A DNA stretch of 64,000 bases from Cryobacterium psychrophilum (GTDB lineage Bacteria > Actinomycetota > Actinomycetes > Actinomycetales > Microbacteriaceae), in contig NZ_SODI01000001.1 of the NCBI RefSeq assembly GCF_004365915.1, forward strand, positions 682,001 through 746,000. The letters are read 5' to 3'. A program made the translations under genes and the position numbers. Below the pieces are notes generated by a model that was not told where the DNA came from, made no database searches, and worked only from the letters and a program-made list of their open reading frames with translations. Within the stretch, counting starts at the first letter, position 1. The number at the start of each line of letters is the position of its first letter. Shown here piece after piece: positions 7,802-18,023 of the stretch.

Positions 7802-10800
7802 TGAGCCTCAGCCCCTTGGGGGTGAGGGTGAAACCGGCCCTCTGGAGCTGCTCACCGACGGGCGTGCCGATCACGAAGGCTCCGTTGACGGTCTCCACCG
7901 CCAGCTTGTCGATCCTTCCGGCCTTCACCACGGTGGCCAGGCTCGCCGCGGCGGCAGCCAGCGGTGCAGCCTCCGACGAATACGACAGCACGGTCTTGCC
8001 GCCCCGCTCGATGTAGAGCACGAGCTCACCGTCCACGAGCACGACGATGGCGCCAGACTTGCGTGCGGGACGGTGCCCGGTACCTTCCGCGAGCGGCGGC
8101 CACGGCACCACGGCGCCGTACGGGTTGGCCGGATCGGTGGCGGCGAGCGTGTGGGCCATCGGGCGTCGCGGCCCGGCGCCCTCGGCCGCGGCAGCGAAGG
8201 ACCGCAGCCGGTCAATGGTTCCCCCTCCCGCGAACTGGGCGGCGCCGAGACCGTCAACGAAATACCCGCGCCGGCAGCGTCCGGTCTCCTCAAAACCGCT
8301 GAGCGTGCGGTAGACGAGGGCGAAGCCGCCGACAACGCCCTCCGCCTGCACCGCACCTCGGGTGACGACCCCGTAGCGTTCGAGGAGGGTTTCGCCGAGG
8401 GCGTGGGCGCGCCGAGTCGCAACGGAGTCGGCGAGCGGCAGGATCGACCACCGACCGGACACCGTCGGCGGTCCGCCACGGGTCGGGAGGGCCGATCGCG
8501 GCACCGACCGACCGCGGTGCATGTGGGCGCGCGGGGCCGAGCGGCTGGGTTTGTGCGACGTTCGTCCGCCGTTCAGGCGGGATCGCATCGGAGCGAACGT
8601 GTCGTTACTGATCAGCCCGGCCCAGACCAGATCCCACAGGGCGTCCACGAGGTCGGAGTCCACCTTGTTGCCCACCGCGTCGGAGAGTTGGCGGAAGAAA
8701 TACCCGCCTCCGCCACCCAGGGTCGCCAGCACGTGCTGTTGCTGCTCGGTCAGGTCGCGGTCGAGCGCTGGGGGCAGGGTCAGCGGTGCCGTGTCCGCCA
8801 GGTGCAGGCTGATCCAACCGTCGTTCCCGGCGAGGGATCCTGCCCCCGCCCAGATCACCTCCCCCGCATTCGTCAGTTCGTCGAGCATCCCGGGCAGGTA
8901 CCCGTCTATCCGCGCCGGCAGGATGAGCGATTCCCACGCCGAGGCCGGTATGCGGGCGCCCTCGAGTTGTTCAATAACGGAGGCAACGCCGTCAACTCCG
9001 CGCAGCCGTCCGCCCACGTGTTGCCATTGCGGGAGAAAACGGGCCATTGTCACCTGATCAACGGGTTCGACCTCGTGTCGGAGTGCCGCGAGCGAGCGTC
9101 GACGCAGTCGCCGCAGTACCTCGGCGTCACACCATTCGCTGCCGGTGCCGTTCGGCCGAAACTCGCCCTCCACGATGCGCCGGGAATCGGCGAGTCGTCG
9201 CAGCGCCTGCTGCATGACCGCGGTACCGAGTCCGAAGCGGTCCGCCGCCGCCTCCGTCGTGAACGGTCCGTGCGTGCGGGCGTAGCGGCTCACCAGGTCG
9301 CCGAGCGGGTCGGCGACGGACTCGCTGAAGACCCGCGGAATGCCCAGCGGGAGCGGGACGCCGAGCGCGTCACGCAATCGACTGGCGTCTTCGATCACCG
9401 CCCACCAGTCGCGGCCGGCGAAGCTCGTGCGCACGGCCCGTTTGGCGTCGACGAGGGCCCCGAGGTGAGCGACCCAGTCGGCCGGGGCGCCCTCCGACAA
9501 TCGGGGGCCGAACTCGTCGAGGGTGAGGGGGCCGAGCCCGCGGAGGAGGTCAAAAATGCCCTCGAGTCCGAGCGCCTGCCGATCGGGAGCGAGTCGCTGC
9601 AGCTCCCGGTCGGTCGCGGCGATCACCGCTGGGTCGAGGAGCTCGCGCAGTTCGACCCGACCGAGCAGCTCCGCGAGCAGGCTGGAGTCGATGGACAGGG
9701 CCGTCGCGCGCCGCTCGGCGAGGGGAGTGTCGCCCTCGTACATGAACGCCGCCACGTAGCCGAACAGCAGGGTGCTCGCGAACGGGCTCGCGGCATCCGT
9801 TTGCACCTCCATCAGACGAATCGAGCGGGATTCGATCTGTGTGGCCAGTCGCGCCAGGGCCGGCAGGTCATAGACGTCTTGCAGGCACTCGCGTATGGTC
9901 TCGAGGATGATCGGGAACGTCGGGTGTTCCCGGGCCACGTCGAGCAGTTGCGCTGCCTTCTGCCGTTGCTGCCACAGCGGCGAACGCGAGCCGGGGTTGT
10001 AGCGCGGCAGCAGCAGCGCGCGTGCGGCGCATTCGCGAAACCGCGCCGCGAAGAGGGCAGACCCGGCCACCTGCTCCGTGACGATCTCCTGCAGCTCGTC
10101 GGGTTCGAAGACGAAGAGTTCCGCGCCAGGCGGCTCGACTCCCGTGTCGGGAATGCGCACGACGATGCCGTCATCGCTCGCGACACAGTTGCCGTCAAGC
10201 CCGAAGAGATCCCGCACCCGGGCGCCCACGGCAAGGGCCCAGGGCGCATGCACCTGCATGCCGTACGGGGAATGCAGGATGACGCGCCAGTCGCCCAGCT
10301 CGTCGGTGAACCGCTCCACGACCAGGGTTCGGTCCGTCGGCAGATAGCGGGTGGCGGACCGTTGCTCGTTCAGGAAGGCCAGCAGGTTGGTGATCGCCTG
10401 CTCTCCCAGGCCGGCGGCGGCGCACCGCTCGCGGGCCTGGGGCCCGGAGAATGCGGACACCTCGCGCACGAAGACACCGATCGCTTCGCCGAGTTCGGCG
10501 GGGCGGCCCTGGCCATCACCCTTCCAGAACGGCAGTCGGCCAGGTTCCCCAAACGCCGGCAGCACCAGCACGCGGTCGTGGGTGATCTCCTGGATGCGCC
10601 AGCTGGTGGTGCCGAGCGCGAAGACGTCGCCCACGCGCGACTCGTAGACCATCTCCTCGTCGAGTTCGCCGACTCGCTTGCTGCCCACCTCGTCGCCGCC
10701 CACCATGAAGACACCGAACAGGCCACGGTCGGGAATGGTTCCGCCGCTGGTCACGGCGAGCCGTTGTGCGCCGGGTCGCCCGGTGAGGGTGCCGGCCACC

Positions 10801-12386
10801 CGGTCCCAGATGATGCGCGGGCGCAGTTCGGCGAACCGGTCGGACGGGTACCGCCCGGCGAGCAGGTCGAGGGTGGCCTCGTACAGGGAGCGGGGCAGGC
10901 TCGCGAACGGGGCGCTGCGGCGAATGGTCTCGAACCACTCCTCCACGTCGATCTCATCGAGTGCCACGGCGGCCACCGTCTGCTGGGCCAGGATGTCCAG
11001 CGGATTGGCGGGAATGCGCAGGGCTTCGATCTGGCCGGTGAGCATCCGCTCCGCGGTGACGGCAGCGTGAATAAGGTCTGCCCGGTGCTTGGGATAGATC
11101 ACTCCGCGGGAGATCTCCCCCACCTGGTGCCCGGCCCGCCCCACCCGTTGAAGCGCACTGGCCACCGACGGCGGCGATTCCACCTGCACCACGAGGTCGA
11201 CGGCGCCCATGTCGATACCGAGCTCGAGGGTCGAGGTGGCCACGACGCACCGCAGCCGCCCGGACTTCAGGTCGTCTTCGATGAGCGCTCGCTGTTCTTT
11301 GCTGACCGATCCGTGGTGGGCCCTGGCGAGCACGGCGTCGGCGCCGGTGGTCTGGCCGCTCGCTCCGAGCAGTTCGGCCGGTGGCCTCGTGCGGGCGGCG
11401 GATGCCTCGGTACCGAGTGGCGCATCCAGTCCCCCGGCGTCATCGGCTGCCGCGAGCCGATCGGTGTAGATCTCGTTGAACCGGGCGGTGAGACGTTCGG
11501 TGAGTCGCCGAGAGTTGGCGAACACGATTGACGAGGAGTGCGCGAGCACCTCGTCGACGATGGCCTCCTCGACGTGCGGCCAGATTGACCCGGTCTGGGC
11601 CGACGACGCTGCGGTGGATCCTTCGCGCGGCACCACCGGTCCCAACTGGCTCATGTCCTCGACGGGCACGACAACGCGCAGGTCGAACCGTTTCGGTGAG
11701 GCCGACGCGACGATGCGCACCGGGGCGCTTCCGCCGAGGAATCGGGCCACCTCGCTATGCGGGCGCACGGTGGCCGAGAGGCCGATGCGCTGGGCCGGCT
11801 TGGCCAGCAGCGCGTCGAGGCGCTCGAGGGACACGGCGAGGTGGGCGCCACGCTTGCTGGCCGCCACGGCGTGCACCTCATCAATGATGACGGTGTGCAC
11901 CCCGCGCAGGGACTCACGTGCCGCGCTCGTGAGCAGCAGAAAAAGCGACTCCGGCGTGGTGATGAGAATGTCGGGGGGCGTTTTGACGAGGTGTCGGCGT
12001 TCGGCGGCGGGGGTGTCACCCGAACGCACCCCCACGCTCACCTGCGGCACCGAAAGGCTCAGGCGTTCCGCCGCCCGGGTGATGCCCACGAGGGGTGCAC
12101 GCAGGTTGCGTTCCACATCGACGCCGAGGGCCTTGAGCGGTGAGATGTAGAGCACGCGGGTGGAGGCGGGTTCCACCGCGGCGCCGGGCGGGGGTGCGAG
12201 GGCGAGCCGGTCGATAGCCCACAAAAATGCGGCCAGCGTCTTGCCCGAGCCCGTTGGCGCGACGACGAGGGCATGGGAACCTCCGGAGATGGCCTCCCAG
12301 GCACCGAGCTGCGCCGCGGTGGGCGCCGCGAATGCGGCGTCGAACCACGCCCGGGTTGCGGGCGAAAAGCGATCCAGCACCGTCAT
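7794..12386 (-). CDS. lhr: Large ATP-dependent helicase Lhr
   Basis: Lhr is a superfamily 2 DNA helicase that translocates 3' to 5' on single-stranded DNA and acts in repair. The 1530-residue length is typical of the full-size actinobacterial form. Visible motifs are Q-motif region FDAAFAAPTAAQLGAWEAI, Walker A APTGSGKT (43-50), motif II DEVH in HTVIIDEVHAVAASKRGAHL, motif III LSATVRP, and motif VI QRVGRAGHQ. The C-terminal half contains winged-helix and Lhr-CTD segments seen also in related nucleases. The ATG has no strong Shine-Dalgarno. It overlaps nei by 8 bp and probably works with it in repairing oxidised or crosslinked DNA. Confidence 0.94.
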   Translation of the reverse strand: MTVLDRFSPATRAWFDAAFAAPTAAQLGAWEAISGGSHALVVAPTGSGKTLAAFLWAIDRLALAPPPGAAVEPASTRVLYISPLKALGVDVERNLRAPLVGITRAAERLSLSVPQVSVGVRSGDTPAAERRHLVKTPPDILITTPESLFLLLTSAARESLRGVHTVIIDEVHAVAASKRGAHLAVSLERLDALLAKPAQRIGLSATVRPHSEVARFLGGSAPVRIVASASPKRFDLRVVVPVEDMSQLGPVVPREGSTAASSAQTGSIWPHVEEAIVDEVLAHSSSIVFANSRRLTERLTARFNEIYTDRLAAADDAGGLDAPLGTEASAARTRPPAELLGASGQTTGADAVLARAHHGSVSKEQRALIEDDLKSGRLRCVVATSTLELGIDMGAVDLVVQVESPPSVASALQRVGRAGHQVGEISRGVIYPKHRADLIHAAVTAERMLTGQIEALRIPANPLDILAQQTVAAVALDEIDVEEWFETIRRSAPFASLPRSLYEATLDLLAGRYPSDRFAELRPRIIWDRVAGTLTGRPGAQRLAVTSGGTIPDRGLFGVFMVGGDEVGSKRVGELDEEMVYESRVGDVFALGTTSWRIQEITHDRVLVLPAFGEPGRLPFWKGDGQGRPAELGEAIGVFVREVSAFSGPQARERCAAAGLGEQAITNLLAFLNEQRSATRYLPTDRTLVVERFTDELGDWRVILHSPYGMQVHAPWALAVGARVRDLFGLDGNCVASDDGIVVRIPDTGVEPPGAELFVFEPDELQEIVTEQVAGSALFAARFRECAARALLLPRYNPGSRSPLWQQRQKAAQLLDVAREHPTFPIILETIRECLQDVYDLPALARLATQIESRSIRLMEVQTDAASPFASTLLFGYVAAFMYEGDTPLAERRATALSIDSSLLAELLGRVELRELLDPAVIAATDRELQRLAPDRQALGLEGIFDLLRGLGPLTLDEFGPRLSEGAPADWVAHLGALVDAKRAVRTSFAGRDWWAVIEDASRLRDALGVPLPLGIPRVFSESVADPLGDLVSRYARTHGPFTTEAAADRFGLGTAVMQQALRRLADSRRIVEGEFRPNGTGSEWCDAEVLRRLRRRSLAALRHEVEPVDQVTMARFLPQWQHVGGRLRGVDGVASVIEQLEGARIPASAWESLILPARIDGYLPGMLDELTNAGEVIWAGAGSLAGNDGWISLHLADTAPLTLPPALDRDLTEQQQHVLATLGGGGGYFFRQLSDAVGNKVDSDLVDALWDLVWAGLISNDTFAPMRSRLNGGRTSHKPSRSAPRAHMHRGRSVPRSALPTRGGPPTVSGRWSILPLADSVATRRAHALGETLLERYGVVTRGAVQAEGVVGGFALVYRTLSGFEETGRCRRGYFVDGLGAAQFAGGGTIDRLRSFAAAAEGAGPRRPMAHTLAATDPANPYGAVVPWPPLAEGTGHRPARKSGAIVVLVDGELVLYIERGGKTVLSYSSEAAPLAAAAASLATVVKAGRIDKLAVETVNGAFVIGTPVGEQLQRAGFTLTPKGLRLSA

Positions 12387-12560
12387 GGGTCTATTGTCGC
12401 GCGCCGCACCGACATCCGCTCGTTGCTACTTCAGGAGAAACGCACACGCGAACGCCCCGCCCCCGCGCCAACACGCCGGCGCGCGAGCCGCAGCAGCCGG
12501 GATCTCCTGAACGAGCAACCACGCGGGCTATGTCGGCGGCGAGTGGATGCCGGGGACGGG

Positions 12561-13373
12561 CTACTCGGAGGCGACGAGCTGCACCGTGAGGGAATCCACC
12601 CCGGTGGCGATCACGTCGCTCGCGGCCCAGCGTGCGGCGAGGCGAGCCAGGGTAGCGTCGAGTTCCGGCTGGGTCAGGCCGACAACGAGCTCAAGGCGCA
12701 CGATGAGTTCGGGTCCGCTCAACCGGCCGTGCGGGTCTCCGGCGACGAGCTCGAGGCCGAGCACGGAGAGCTCGGTGGCGACCGTGGCGTCGAAGGCTGC
12801 TCGCACCTGCGCGCTCGCGTAACTCGGCGTCCAGGGCAGTGCTTGCGCAATCGACCACAGGGCCGGGCGGCGAATGACGAATTCCGTCGGCGCCATCGGG
12901 TCGAGAACAACGACGTCGGTGTTCTCCTGCGCCGCGGCGAGGGCAACCCGAACCCCGTCGGCGGGAACCGGGCGGGCCTCGGGGTTCCAGGCCGACATGG
13001 CCGCCGCGGAGGTGAACGCCGGCAACACGTTTCGTCCGTCGGGCCCGGCCACGGTGATGATCGACAACTCCTGCGTCTTGTCGATCGTCACGCCGTCGTC
13101 GTTGGTGCCGGACTCGCCAAGCGCGGTGACGAGGGGGATCAGCAACCGCGAGGTACGGATCGCGTCGATGACGCCCTCCTCGCCCGCTTCACGCGCGTGG
13201 AATCGACGCACCGCCTCGATGAGCGGCGCCGGAGCGAGCCCGTCGTCGTCGGCGCTCATGTTCGGCTCGAAGTCCCGCCCCGCCCAGGGCTGCCCGGCGG
13301 AGTCGGCCGTGTTGCCGCCGATGGTCGGCCCGGACGATGAACCGGTGGAACCGAGGTTACGAGCCCGAGACAT
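12561..13373 (-). CDS. SseB-family protein
   Basis: This 270-residue protein has the SseB N-terminal domain (about 45-150) with [20 protein letters not shown] and [20 protein letters not shown]. The C-terminal part has [20 protein letters not shown] and predicted helices. I start it at ATG 13373 because longer in-frame starts only read through priA; the gene then overlaps the end of priA by 17 bp. Its place after priA in the his operon is common in this group. Its function is unknown, and no histidine-pathway role is shown. Confidence 0.78.
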   Translation of the reverse strand: MSRARNLGSTGSSSGPTIGGNTADSAGQPWAGRDFEPNMSADDDGLAPAPLIEAVRRFHAREAGEEGVIDAIRTSRLLIPLVTALGESGTNDDGVTIDKTQELSIITVAGPDGRNVLPAFTSAAAMSAWNPEARPVPADGVRVALAAAQENTDVVVLDPMAPTEFVIRRPALWSIAQALPWTPSYASAQVRAAFDATVATELSVLGLELVAGDPHGRLSGPELIVRLELVVGLTQPELDATLARLAARWAASDVIATGVDSLTVQLVASE

Positions 13374-14103
13374 CCAGCGCCTCGGCGAGGGTGAAGGCTC
13401 CCGCATACAGCGCCTTACCGACGATGGCCCCCTCCAGGCCGAGCGGCACGAGTTCCCGCAGGGCAATCAGGTCGTCGAGGCTCGACACTCCCCCGGAGGC
13501 GATGACGGGTTTGCGGGTCTTGTCGAGGATCTGGCGCAGCAGGTCAATGTTGGGTCCCTGCAAGGTGCCGTCCTTGGTGACGTCGGTCACGACGTAGCGG
13601 GCGCATCCGGCAGTTTCGAGGCGCTCAAGGACCTCCCACAGGTCGCCGCCATCCTTCGTCCAGCCGCGGGCCGACAGGGTGGTTCCGCGCACGTCGAGTC
13701 CCACCGCGACGGCCTCGCCGTACTGCGCGATGACGTTCGCTGCCCACGCGGGGTTTTCGAGCGCGGCAGTGCCGAGGTTGATGCGCTTCACGCCCGTGTT
13801 GAGCGCCGCCTCGAGCGACTCGTCGTCGCGAATTCCGCCGGACAGCTCAATATTCACGTCCTTGACCTGCCGAATGACCTTCTTGATGACGCCCGTGTTG
13901 TTTCCACGGCCGAAGGCTGCGTCGAGGTCCACGAGGTGAATCCACTCGGCTCCCTGGCGCACCCAGTCCGCTGCAGCGTCTTCGGGGGTGCCATAGCTGG
14001 TCTCGGTGCCGGCCCGCCCCTGCGTCAAACGCACGGCCTTGCCATCGGCGACGTCGACGGCCGGCAACAGAACGAGACGCGGGGTGGTGTTGAACTCACT
14101 CAT
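13357..14103 (-). CDS. priA: Phosphoribosyl isomerase A (HisA/TrpF)
   Basis: PriA is a beta/alpha-barrel that isomerises ProFAR in histidine synthesis and, in many actinobacteria, phosphoribosyl anthranilate in tryptophan synthesis. The 248-residue sequence has the general base in [15 protein letters not shown] (Asp17), the phosphate-binding [12 protein letters not shown] and [13 protein letters not shown], and the second acid in [13 protein letters not shown]. It is assigned as PriA rather than plain HisA from the actinobacterial context; a separate trpF is not in the window. It starts 66 bp after hisH. Confidence 0.92.
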   Translation of the reverse strand: MSEFNTTPRLVLLPAVDVADGKAVRLTQGRAGTETSYGTPEDAAADWVRQGAEWIHLVDLDAAFGRGNNTGVIKKVIRQVKDVNIELSGGIRDDESLEAALNTGVKRINLGTAALENPAWAANVIAQYGEAVAVGLDVRGTTLSARGWTKDGGDLWEVLERLETAGCARYVVTDVTKDGTLQGPNIDLLRQILDKTRKPVIASGGVSSLDDLIALRELVPLGLEGAIVGKALYAGAFTLAEALDVSGS

Positions 14104-14169
14104 TAGTTTCCTCTAATTCACATGGCCGCTGAGACGGCCGACTTGAACACAATAATGTGGGGTGATGCG

Positions 14170-14802
14170 CTAGTGGCGCAGGGTTGCCAGCCAGTTTTTT
14201 AGCAGGTGAATGCCAGCCTCCCCGGATTTTTCCGGATGGAACTGCGTGGCCGAGAGCGGCCCGTTTTCAACGGCGGCGAGAAAGGGCCCACCATGCTCGG
14301 CCCAGGTCAGGCGCGGCTGTGGAAACGGGGGCTGAACCTCGAGCGTCCACGACTGCGCGGCGTAGGAGTGAACGAAGTAGAACCGCTCCTCCTCGATACC
14401 CCGAAACAGTACGGAATCGGGGTCGGGGGACACGGTGTTCCAGCCCATGTGCGGCAAGACCGGCGCGGGAAGCTCCGTCACCGTTCCCGGCCATTCCCCG
14501 AGGCCCTCGGTATCGACACCACGCTCCACTCCGTGCTCGAAGAGCACCTGCATTCCCACACAGATGCCCAGCACGGGTCGTCCTCCGGCGACGCGCCGGT
14601 CAATGATCTCGTCACCACGCACGGAGGTGAGCGCCGCCATGACCGCGCTGAACGCACCAACACCCGGAACAACGAGGCCATCGGCCTCCAGGGCAGCCTT
14701 CCGGTCGTGGGTGAGTGTCACGTCGGCGCCGGCAAGTTCCAGCGCCTTGACGGCGGAGTGCACGTTGCCGGTTCCGTAGTCGAAGACCACAACAGAGGTC
14801 AC
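14170..14802 (-). CDS. hisH: Imidazole glycerol phosphate synthase, glutaminase subunit
   Basis: HisH hydrolyses glutamine and passes ammonia to HisF. This 210-residue class I amidotransferase has the nucleophile elbow [10 protein letters not shown] (Cys81) and the His-Glu pair in [10 protein letters not shown]. It begins with [13 protein letters not shown]. Its start overlaps hisB by 4 bp. hisF is not adjacent and must be elsewhere or beyond the window. Confidence 0.95.
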   Translation of the reverse strand: MTSVVVFDYGTGNVHSAVKALELAGADVTLTHDRKAALEADGLVVPGVGAFSAVMAALTSVRGDEIIDRRVAGGRPVLGICVGMQVLFEHGVERGVDTEGLGEWPGTVTELPAPVLPHMGWNTVSPDPDSVLFRGIEEERFYFVHSYAAQSWTLEVQPPFPQPRLTWAEHGGPFLAAVENGPLSATQFHPEKSGEAGIHLLKNWLATLRH

Positions 14803-15422
14803 AGGGCGCCCTTCGTGGAGGGGATACCGCTCACGAGCGGGTCAAACGCCTTGGCGAGACGGAAGGCACGAGCGAAGGCCTTGAATTCTGCCTCCGCAAT
14901 GTGGTGCGCATCCCGACCGCCCAGAACTCGCACGTGTACGGTCAGTCCGGCGTTGAAGGTGATGGCCTCAAAGACGTGACGCACCATAGAACCGGTGAAG
15001 TGCCCGCCGATGAGGTGGAACTCGAATCCAGCGGGTTCTCCACCGTGCACGAGGTACGGCCGACCGGAGATGTCCACGACGGCCTGCACGAGTGCCTCGT
15101 CGAGCGGAACCACGGCGTCACCGTAACGGGAGATGCCGGACTTGTCGCCGAGCGCCTGCTTGATGGCTTGGCCGAGCACAATCCCAATGTCTTCGACCGT
15201 GTGGTGCACGTCGATCTCGGTATCGCCATGAGCGCGCACCGTAAGGTCGGTGAGGGAGTGCTTCGAGAACGCCGTGAGCAGGTGGTCGTAGAACGGTACG
15301 GTCGTCTGAATGTCACTCACCCCGGTTCCGTCCAGGTTGATCGACAGCTCGATACTTGATTCGCTGGTCTCGCGTTGCAGGTGGGCGACGCGCGGTGCAA
15401 CCGGCGTTGAAGATGAGCTCAT
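14799..15422 (-). CDS. hisB: Imidazoleglycerol-phosphate dehydratase
   Basis: This manganese enzyme dehydrates IGP in histidine synthesis. The 207-residue protein has the two metal-binding motifs [14 protein letters not shown] and [16 protein letters not shown] plus [13 protein letters not shown]. It is the monofunctional form, without the phosphatase domain of enteric HisB. It starts 9 bp after hisC and overlaps hisH by 4 bp. Confidence 0.96.
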   Translation of the reverse strand: MSSSSTPVAPRVAHLQRETSESSIELSINLDGTGVSDIQTTVPFYDHLLTAFSKHSLTDLTVRAHGDTEIDVHHTVEDIGIVLGQAIKQALGDKSGISRYGDAVVPLDEALVQAVVDISGRPYLVHGGEPAGFEFHLIGGHFTGSMVRHVFEAITFNAGLTVHVRVLGGRDAHHIAEAEFKAFARAFRLAKAFDPLVSGIPSTKGAL

Positions 15423-15431
15423 GAGCCTAGT

Positions 15432-16529
15432 TTATTCGCCTGCGGACGAAGCCGGTCGACCGAGGCGCTCAAGCGCCTCGAGGAACGCCGTCGTCTCGGT
15501 GCGGGTACCGGCCGTGACACGCAGGTGGCCGGCGATCCCAACGTCGCGGATGAGGATTCCCTCGGCCAGCAGCGCCTCGAAGATGGCGTGCGGATCCGGT
15601 ACGCCGCCAAAGAGCACGAAGTTGCTCCCGCTCTCGTACGGGGAGTAGCCCAGACGCGCGAGTTCGACCACCAGACGGTCCCGCTGACCGCGAATTTCGT
15701 CCACCATGGCCAGCATCTCCTCGGAGTGGGCCAGCGCCGCGTTGGCGGCCGCCTGGGTGAAGGCCGACAGGTGGTACGGCAAGCGAACGAGGCGCAGGGC
15801 GTCTGTCACGGCGGGGTCGGCGGCGAGGTAGCCCACCCGGGCGCCGGCGAAGGCGAAGGCCTTGCTCATTGTGCGAGAGACAAGCAGGCGTTCGCGCCCC
15901 GGAAGCAGCGCAACGGCGCTCGGAGTGCCGTCCGGCTCGAACTCGGCGTAGGCCTCGTCTACAACAACGATCCCGCGGCTCGCCTCATAGACAGCGGTGA
16001 TCGTGTCGAGGGACAAGCTCGTGCCCGTTGGGTTGTTGGGGGAACACAGAAACACGAGGTCGGGGTTTGTGCGCGTTACCCAGTCCGCCGCAGTCTCTGG
16101 TGACAGGTGAAAATCGGCATCGCGGTCGCCCTCGATCCACTCAGTTCCCGTGCCCGAGGCGAGAATGGAGTACATAGAGTAGGTGGGGGCAAACCCCAGT
16201 ACGGACCGGCCGGGGCCGCCGAACGCCTGCAGCACCTGCTGCAGCACCTCGTTGGAGCCGTTGGCCGCCCAGATGTTCTCCCGGGTCAGTTCGTGGCCGA
16301 GGTATGCGGCGAGTCGATCCCGGAGCTCGGTGAACTCACGGTCGGGATACCGGTTCACGGTGAGAACCGCCTGAGCCAGGGCGCGCACAATGTCCAGAGC
16401 CACGGGCTCCGGTATCGGGTGCGTATTCTCATTCACGTTGAGGGCTACCGGCACGTGCAGTTGCGGAGCTCCATAGGGGATTTGACCGCGAAGGTCAGCG
16501 CGCAGGGGAAGATCATTGAGGCTGGTCAC
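15432..16529 (-). CDS. hisC: Histidinol-phosphate aminotransferase
   Basis: HisC is a PLP-dependent class I/II aminotransferase of histidine synthesis. The 365-residue protein has LNVNENTHPIPEPV near the N-terminus, FLCSPNNPTGTSL, VVVDEAYAEF, and the PLP lysine in SRTMSKAFAFAGARVGYL. The GTG start (16527-16529) has no Shine-Dalgarno, but TAGCAT lies six bases upstream, indicating a leaderless transcript and a promoter for the his genes. The LysM gene upstream ends 83 bp before it. Confidence 0.94.
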   Translation of the reverse strand: MTSLNDLPLRADLRGQIPYGAPQLHVPVALNVNENTHPIPEPVALDIVRALAQAVLTVNRYPDREFTELRDRLAAYLGHELTRENIWAANGSNEVLQQVLQAFGGPGRSVLGFAPTYSMYSILASGTGTEWIEGDRDADFHLSPETAADWVTRTNPDLVFLCSPNNPTGTSLSLDTITAVYEASRGIVVVDEAYAEFEPDGTPSAVALLPGRERLLVSRTMSKAFAFAGARVGYLAADPAVTDALRLVRLPYHLSAFTQAAANAALAHSEEMLAMVDEIRGQRDRLVVELARLGYSPYESGSNFVLFGGVPDPHAIFEALLAEGILIRDVGIAGHLRVTAGTRTETTAFLEALERLGRPASSAGE

Positions 16530-16535
16530 CCGTCA

Positions 16536-16541
16536 ATGCTA
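16536..16541 (-). promoter_or_regulatory. hisC: Putative -10 box of leaderless hisC transcript
   Basis: TAGCAT fits TANNNT and ends six bases before the hisC GTG. Confidence 0.5.
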
Positions 16542-16612
16542 CGGCGACCCGGGGCCTCTCCCCCAACCCGCAGGTTCTCGGAGCGGAGTACGCGCGCGGG
16601 GGTTGGCCTCCG

Positions 16613-17011
16613 TCAGTAGCCGGCGGGCAGGGTGAGACGCTGACCGGGCTGCACGGAATCACCCTGCAACTGGTTGAGATCGATGATGTCGACAATGACA
16701 TCTCGGGGGTCTGCGCTGGGGGCGATCGACTCGGCGAGGTTCCACAGGGTTTGGCCCGGGGCCACGGTGACGTACCGGAATGACACGAGTTCCGCGTGCA
16801 GGACAGCGCTCGAAGCGGCACCGGGCGTTGTCGCCTCGGCGATTCCTCCGTTCAGTGCCAGCATGATTGCCGCGACAACCAGTGGGGTCGCCGCGATCGT
16901 GGTGAGGACGATTCGTCCGCGCCGGGTCAGTCGAAATCGGGTGTTGGCCGCTGTTGCCGCATTGCCAGGTGCCGTGGTCATGTGTACGGTGCTGATGTCT
17001 ACTGCCCTCAT
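16613..17011 (-). CDS. LysM-domain membrane protein divergent from lexA
   Basis: This 132-residue protein has a basic cytoplasmic N-terminus, one membrane helix (about residues 34-54, IVLTTIAATPLVVAAIMLAL) and an extracytoplasmic LysM domain (about 80-130, VTVAPGQTLWNLAESIAP to LNQLQGDSVQPGQRLTLPAG) that should bind peptidoglycan. The ATG follows CGGAGGTTCGAC. Its divergence from lexA matches Rv2719c of Mycobacterium tuberculosis, a LysM protein of the SOS response that delays division, and is analogous to YneA/DivS. An SOS-like box lies 67 bp upstream. A role as an SOS division inhibitor is inferred from context. Confidence 0.82.
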   Translation of the reverse strand: MRAVDISTVHMTTAPGNAATAANTRFRLTRRGRIVLTTIAATPLVVAAIMLALNGGIAEATTPGAASSAVLHAELVSFRYVTVAPGQTLWNLAESIAPSADPRDVIVDIIDLNQLQGDSVQPGQRLTLPAGY

Positions 17012-17077
17012 GTCGAACCTCCGGGTGATCTAATTCGGCGAGTTCCGCATCCGACTCTCGGCCGGGAGGGACGAATG

Positions 17078-17091
17078 CGAAACTATGTTCC
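17078..17091. promoter_or_regulatory. Candidate LexA box upstream of LysM gene
   Basis: CGAAACTATGTTCC fits the Gram-positive SOS consensus CGAACRNRYGTTYC except at two central positions. It lies 67 bp before the LysM start codon. Confidence 0.55.
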
Positions 17092-17100
17092 GAATATAAC

Positions 17101-17114
17101 TTCGAATATTCGAA
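17101..17114. promoter_or_regulatory. Perfect 14-bp palindrome in lexA intergenic region
   Basis: TTCGAATATTCGAA is fully palindromic and carries TTCGAA arms like SOS boxes, but with altered spacing. It sits between the two candidate LexA boxes. Confidence 0.5.
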
Positions 17115-17162
17115 CAATCAACCCTTTCGCTTGCAATCTACCCAAATAGTTCGCGACACCCT

Positions 17163-17176
17163 CGAATAGATGTTTG
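17163..17176. promoter_or_regulatory. lexA: Candidate LexA box upstream of lexA
   Basis: CGAATAGATGTTTG matches CGAACRNRYGTTYC except at positions 5 and 14. It lies 128 bp before the lexA GTG and would allow autoregulation. Confidence 0.5.
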
Positions 17177-17303
17177 TCTTGGCTGCGCAAACTGGATAAA
17201 GTTTCGATAGAGAAATTGTTCATTCCGAACTCAACCAGACACCACCGACATTCCCGTCTCACAGCCATCAGGCCCAGGCGGGACCGACTCGAGGAGCGAA
17301 AGC

Positions 17304-18008
17304 GTGACGAAAGACACCAGCGGTTCCCGCGACAAGGGCGGCACCAGGCGACGCAAGAGCCTGAGTGACCGCCAGCTCGCCATCCTTGACGTGATCCAAC
17401 GCTCGGTCAGCCAGCGTGGGTATCCGCCAAGCATGCGAGAGATCGGCGACGCGGTGGGACTTGCTTCCCTATCGAGCGTCACCCATCAGCTCAACCAGCT
17501 TGAGCTGAGCGGCTATCTGCGCCGCGACCCCAACCGCCCCCGGGCGCTTGAGGTACTGATCGAAGTTCCCCGATCGGCAGAGGACACCGTCGTGCGCGAG
17601 GGCGAGGGCTCGGCGAGCCCCGCCCAGATCGGCGACGCGGCCATGGTTCCGCTCGTCGGGCGTATCGCTGCCGGCGTTCCCATCACGGCCGAGCAACAGA
17701 TTGACGAGATCTTCCCTCTCCCCCGGCAGCTCGTGGGCAAGGGAGAGCTCTTCATGCTCAAGGTCATCGGCGAGTCGATGATCGACGCGGCCATCTGCGA
17801 CGGGGACTGGGTCGTCATCCGTCAGCAGAAAACGGCCGAGAACGGCGAGATCGTCGCCGCCATGCTCGACAATGAGGCCACCGTCAAGGTCTTCCGGCAG
17901 CGGGACGGCCACACCTGGCTTCTCCCCCGCAACTCCAACTTCGAGCCCATCGTTGGCGACTTCGCCGAGATCCTCGGCAAGGTCGTGGCCGTTCTCCGAT
18001 CCGTATAG
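17304..18008 (+). CDS. lexA: SOS repressor LexA
   Basis: LexA represses DNA-damage genes and cleaves itself on the RecA filament. The 234-residue protein has the winged helix-turn-helix (about 20-85; [20 protein letters not shown]), the self-cleavage site Ala123-Gly124 in [10 protein letters not shown], catalytic Ser158 in GESM and catalytic Lys195 in EATVKVF. The start is a GTG with GAGGAG upstream. It is divergent from the LysM gene and convergent with metE, with a terminator between. Confidence 0.97.
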   Translation: MTKDTSGSRDKGGTRRRKSLSDRQLAILDVIQRSVSQRGYPPSMREIGDAVGLASLSSVTHQLNQLELSGYLRRDPNRPRALEVLIEVPRSAEDTVVREGEGSASPAQIGDAAMVPLVGRIAAGVPITAEQQIDEIFPLPRQLVGKGELFMLKVIGESMIDAAICDGDWVVIRQQKTAENGEIVAAMLDNEATVKVFRQRDGHTWLLPRNSNFEPIVGDFAEILGKVVAVLRSV

Positions 18009-18023
18009 CTACGACACACACAC

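Noticed and set aside
7785..11531. Very long open frame on the plus strand opposite lhr
   Set aside because: It is antisense to the clearly conserved helicase, has no domain motifs and reflects the lack of stop codons in high-GC DNA. The same applies to long antisense frames opposite rnj, accA1 and miaB.
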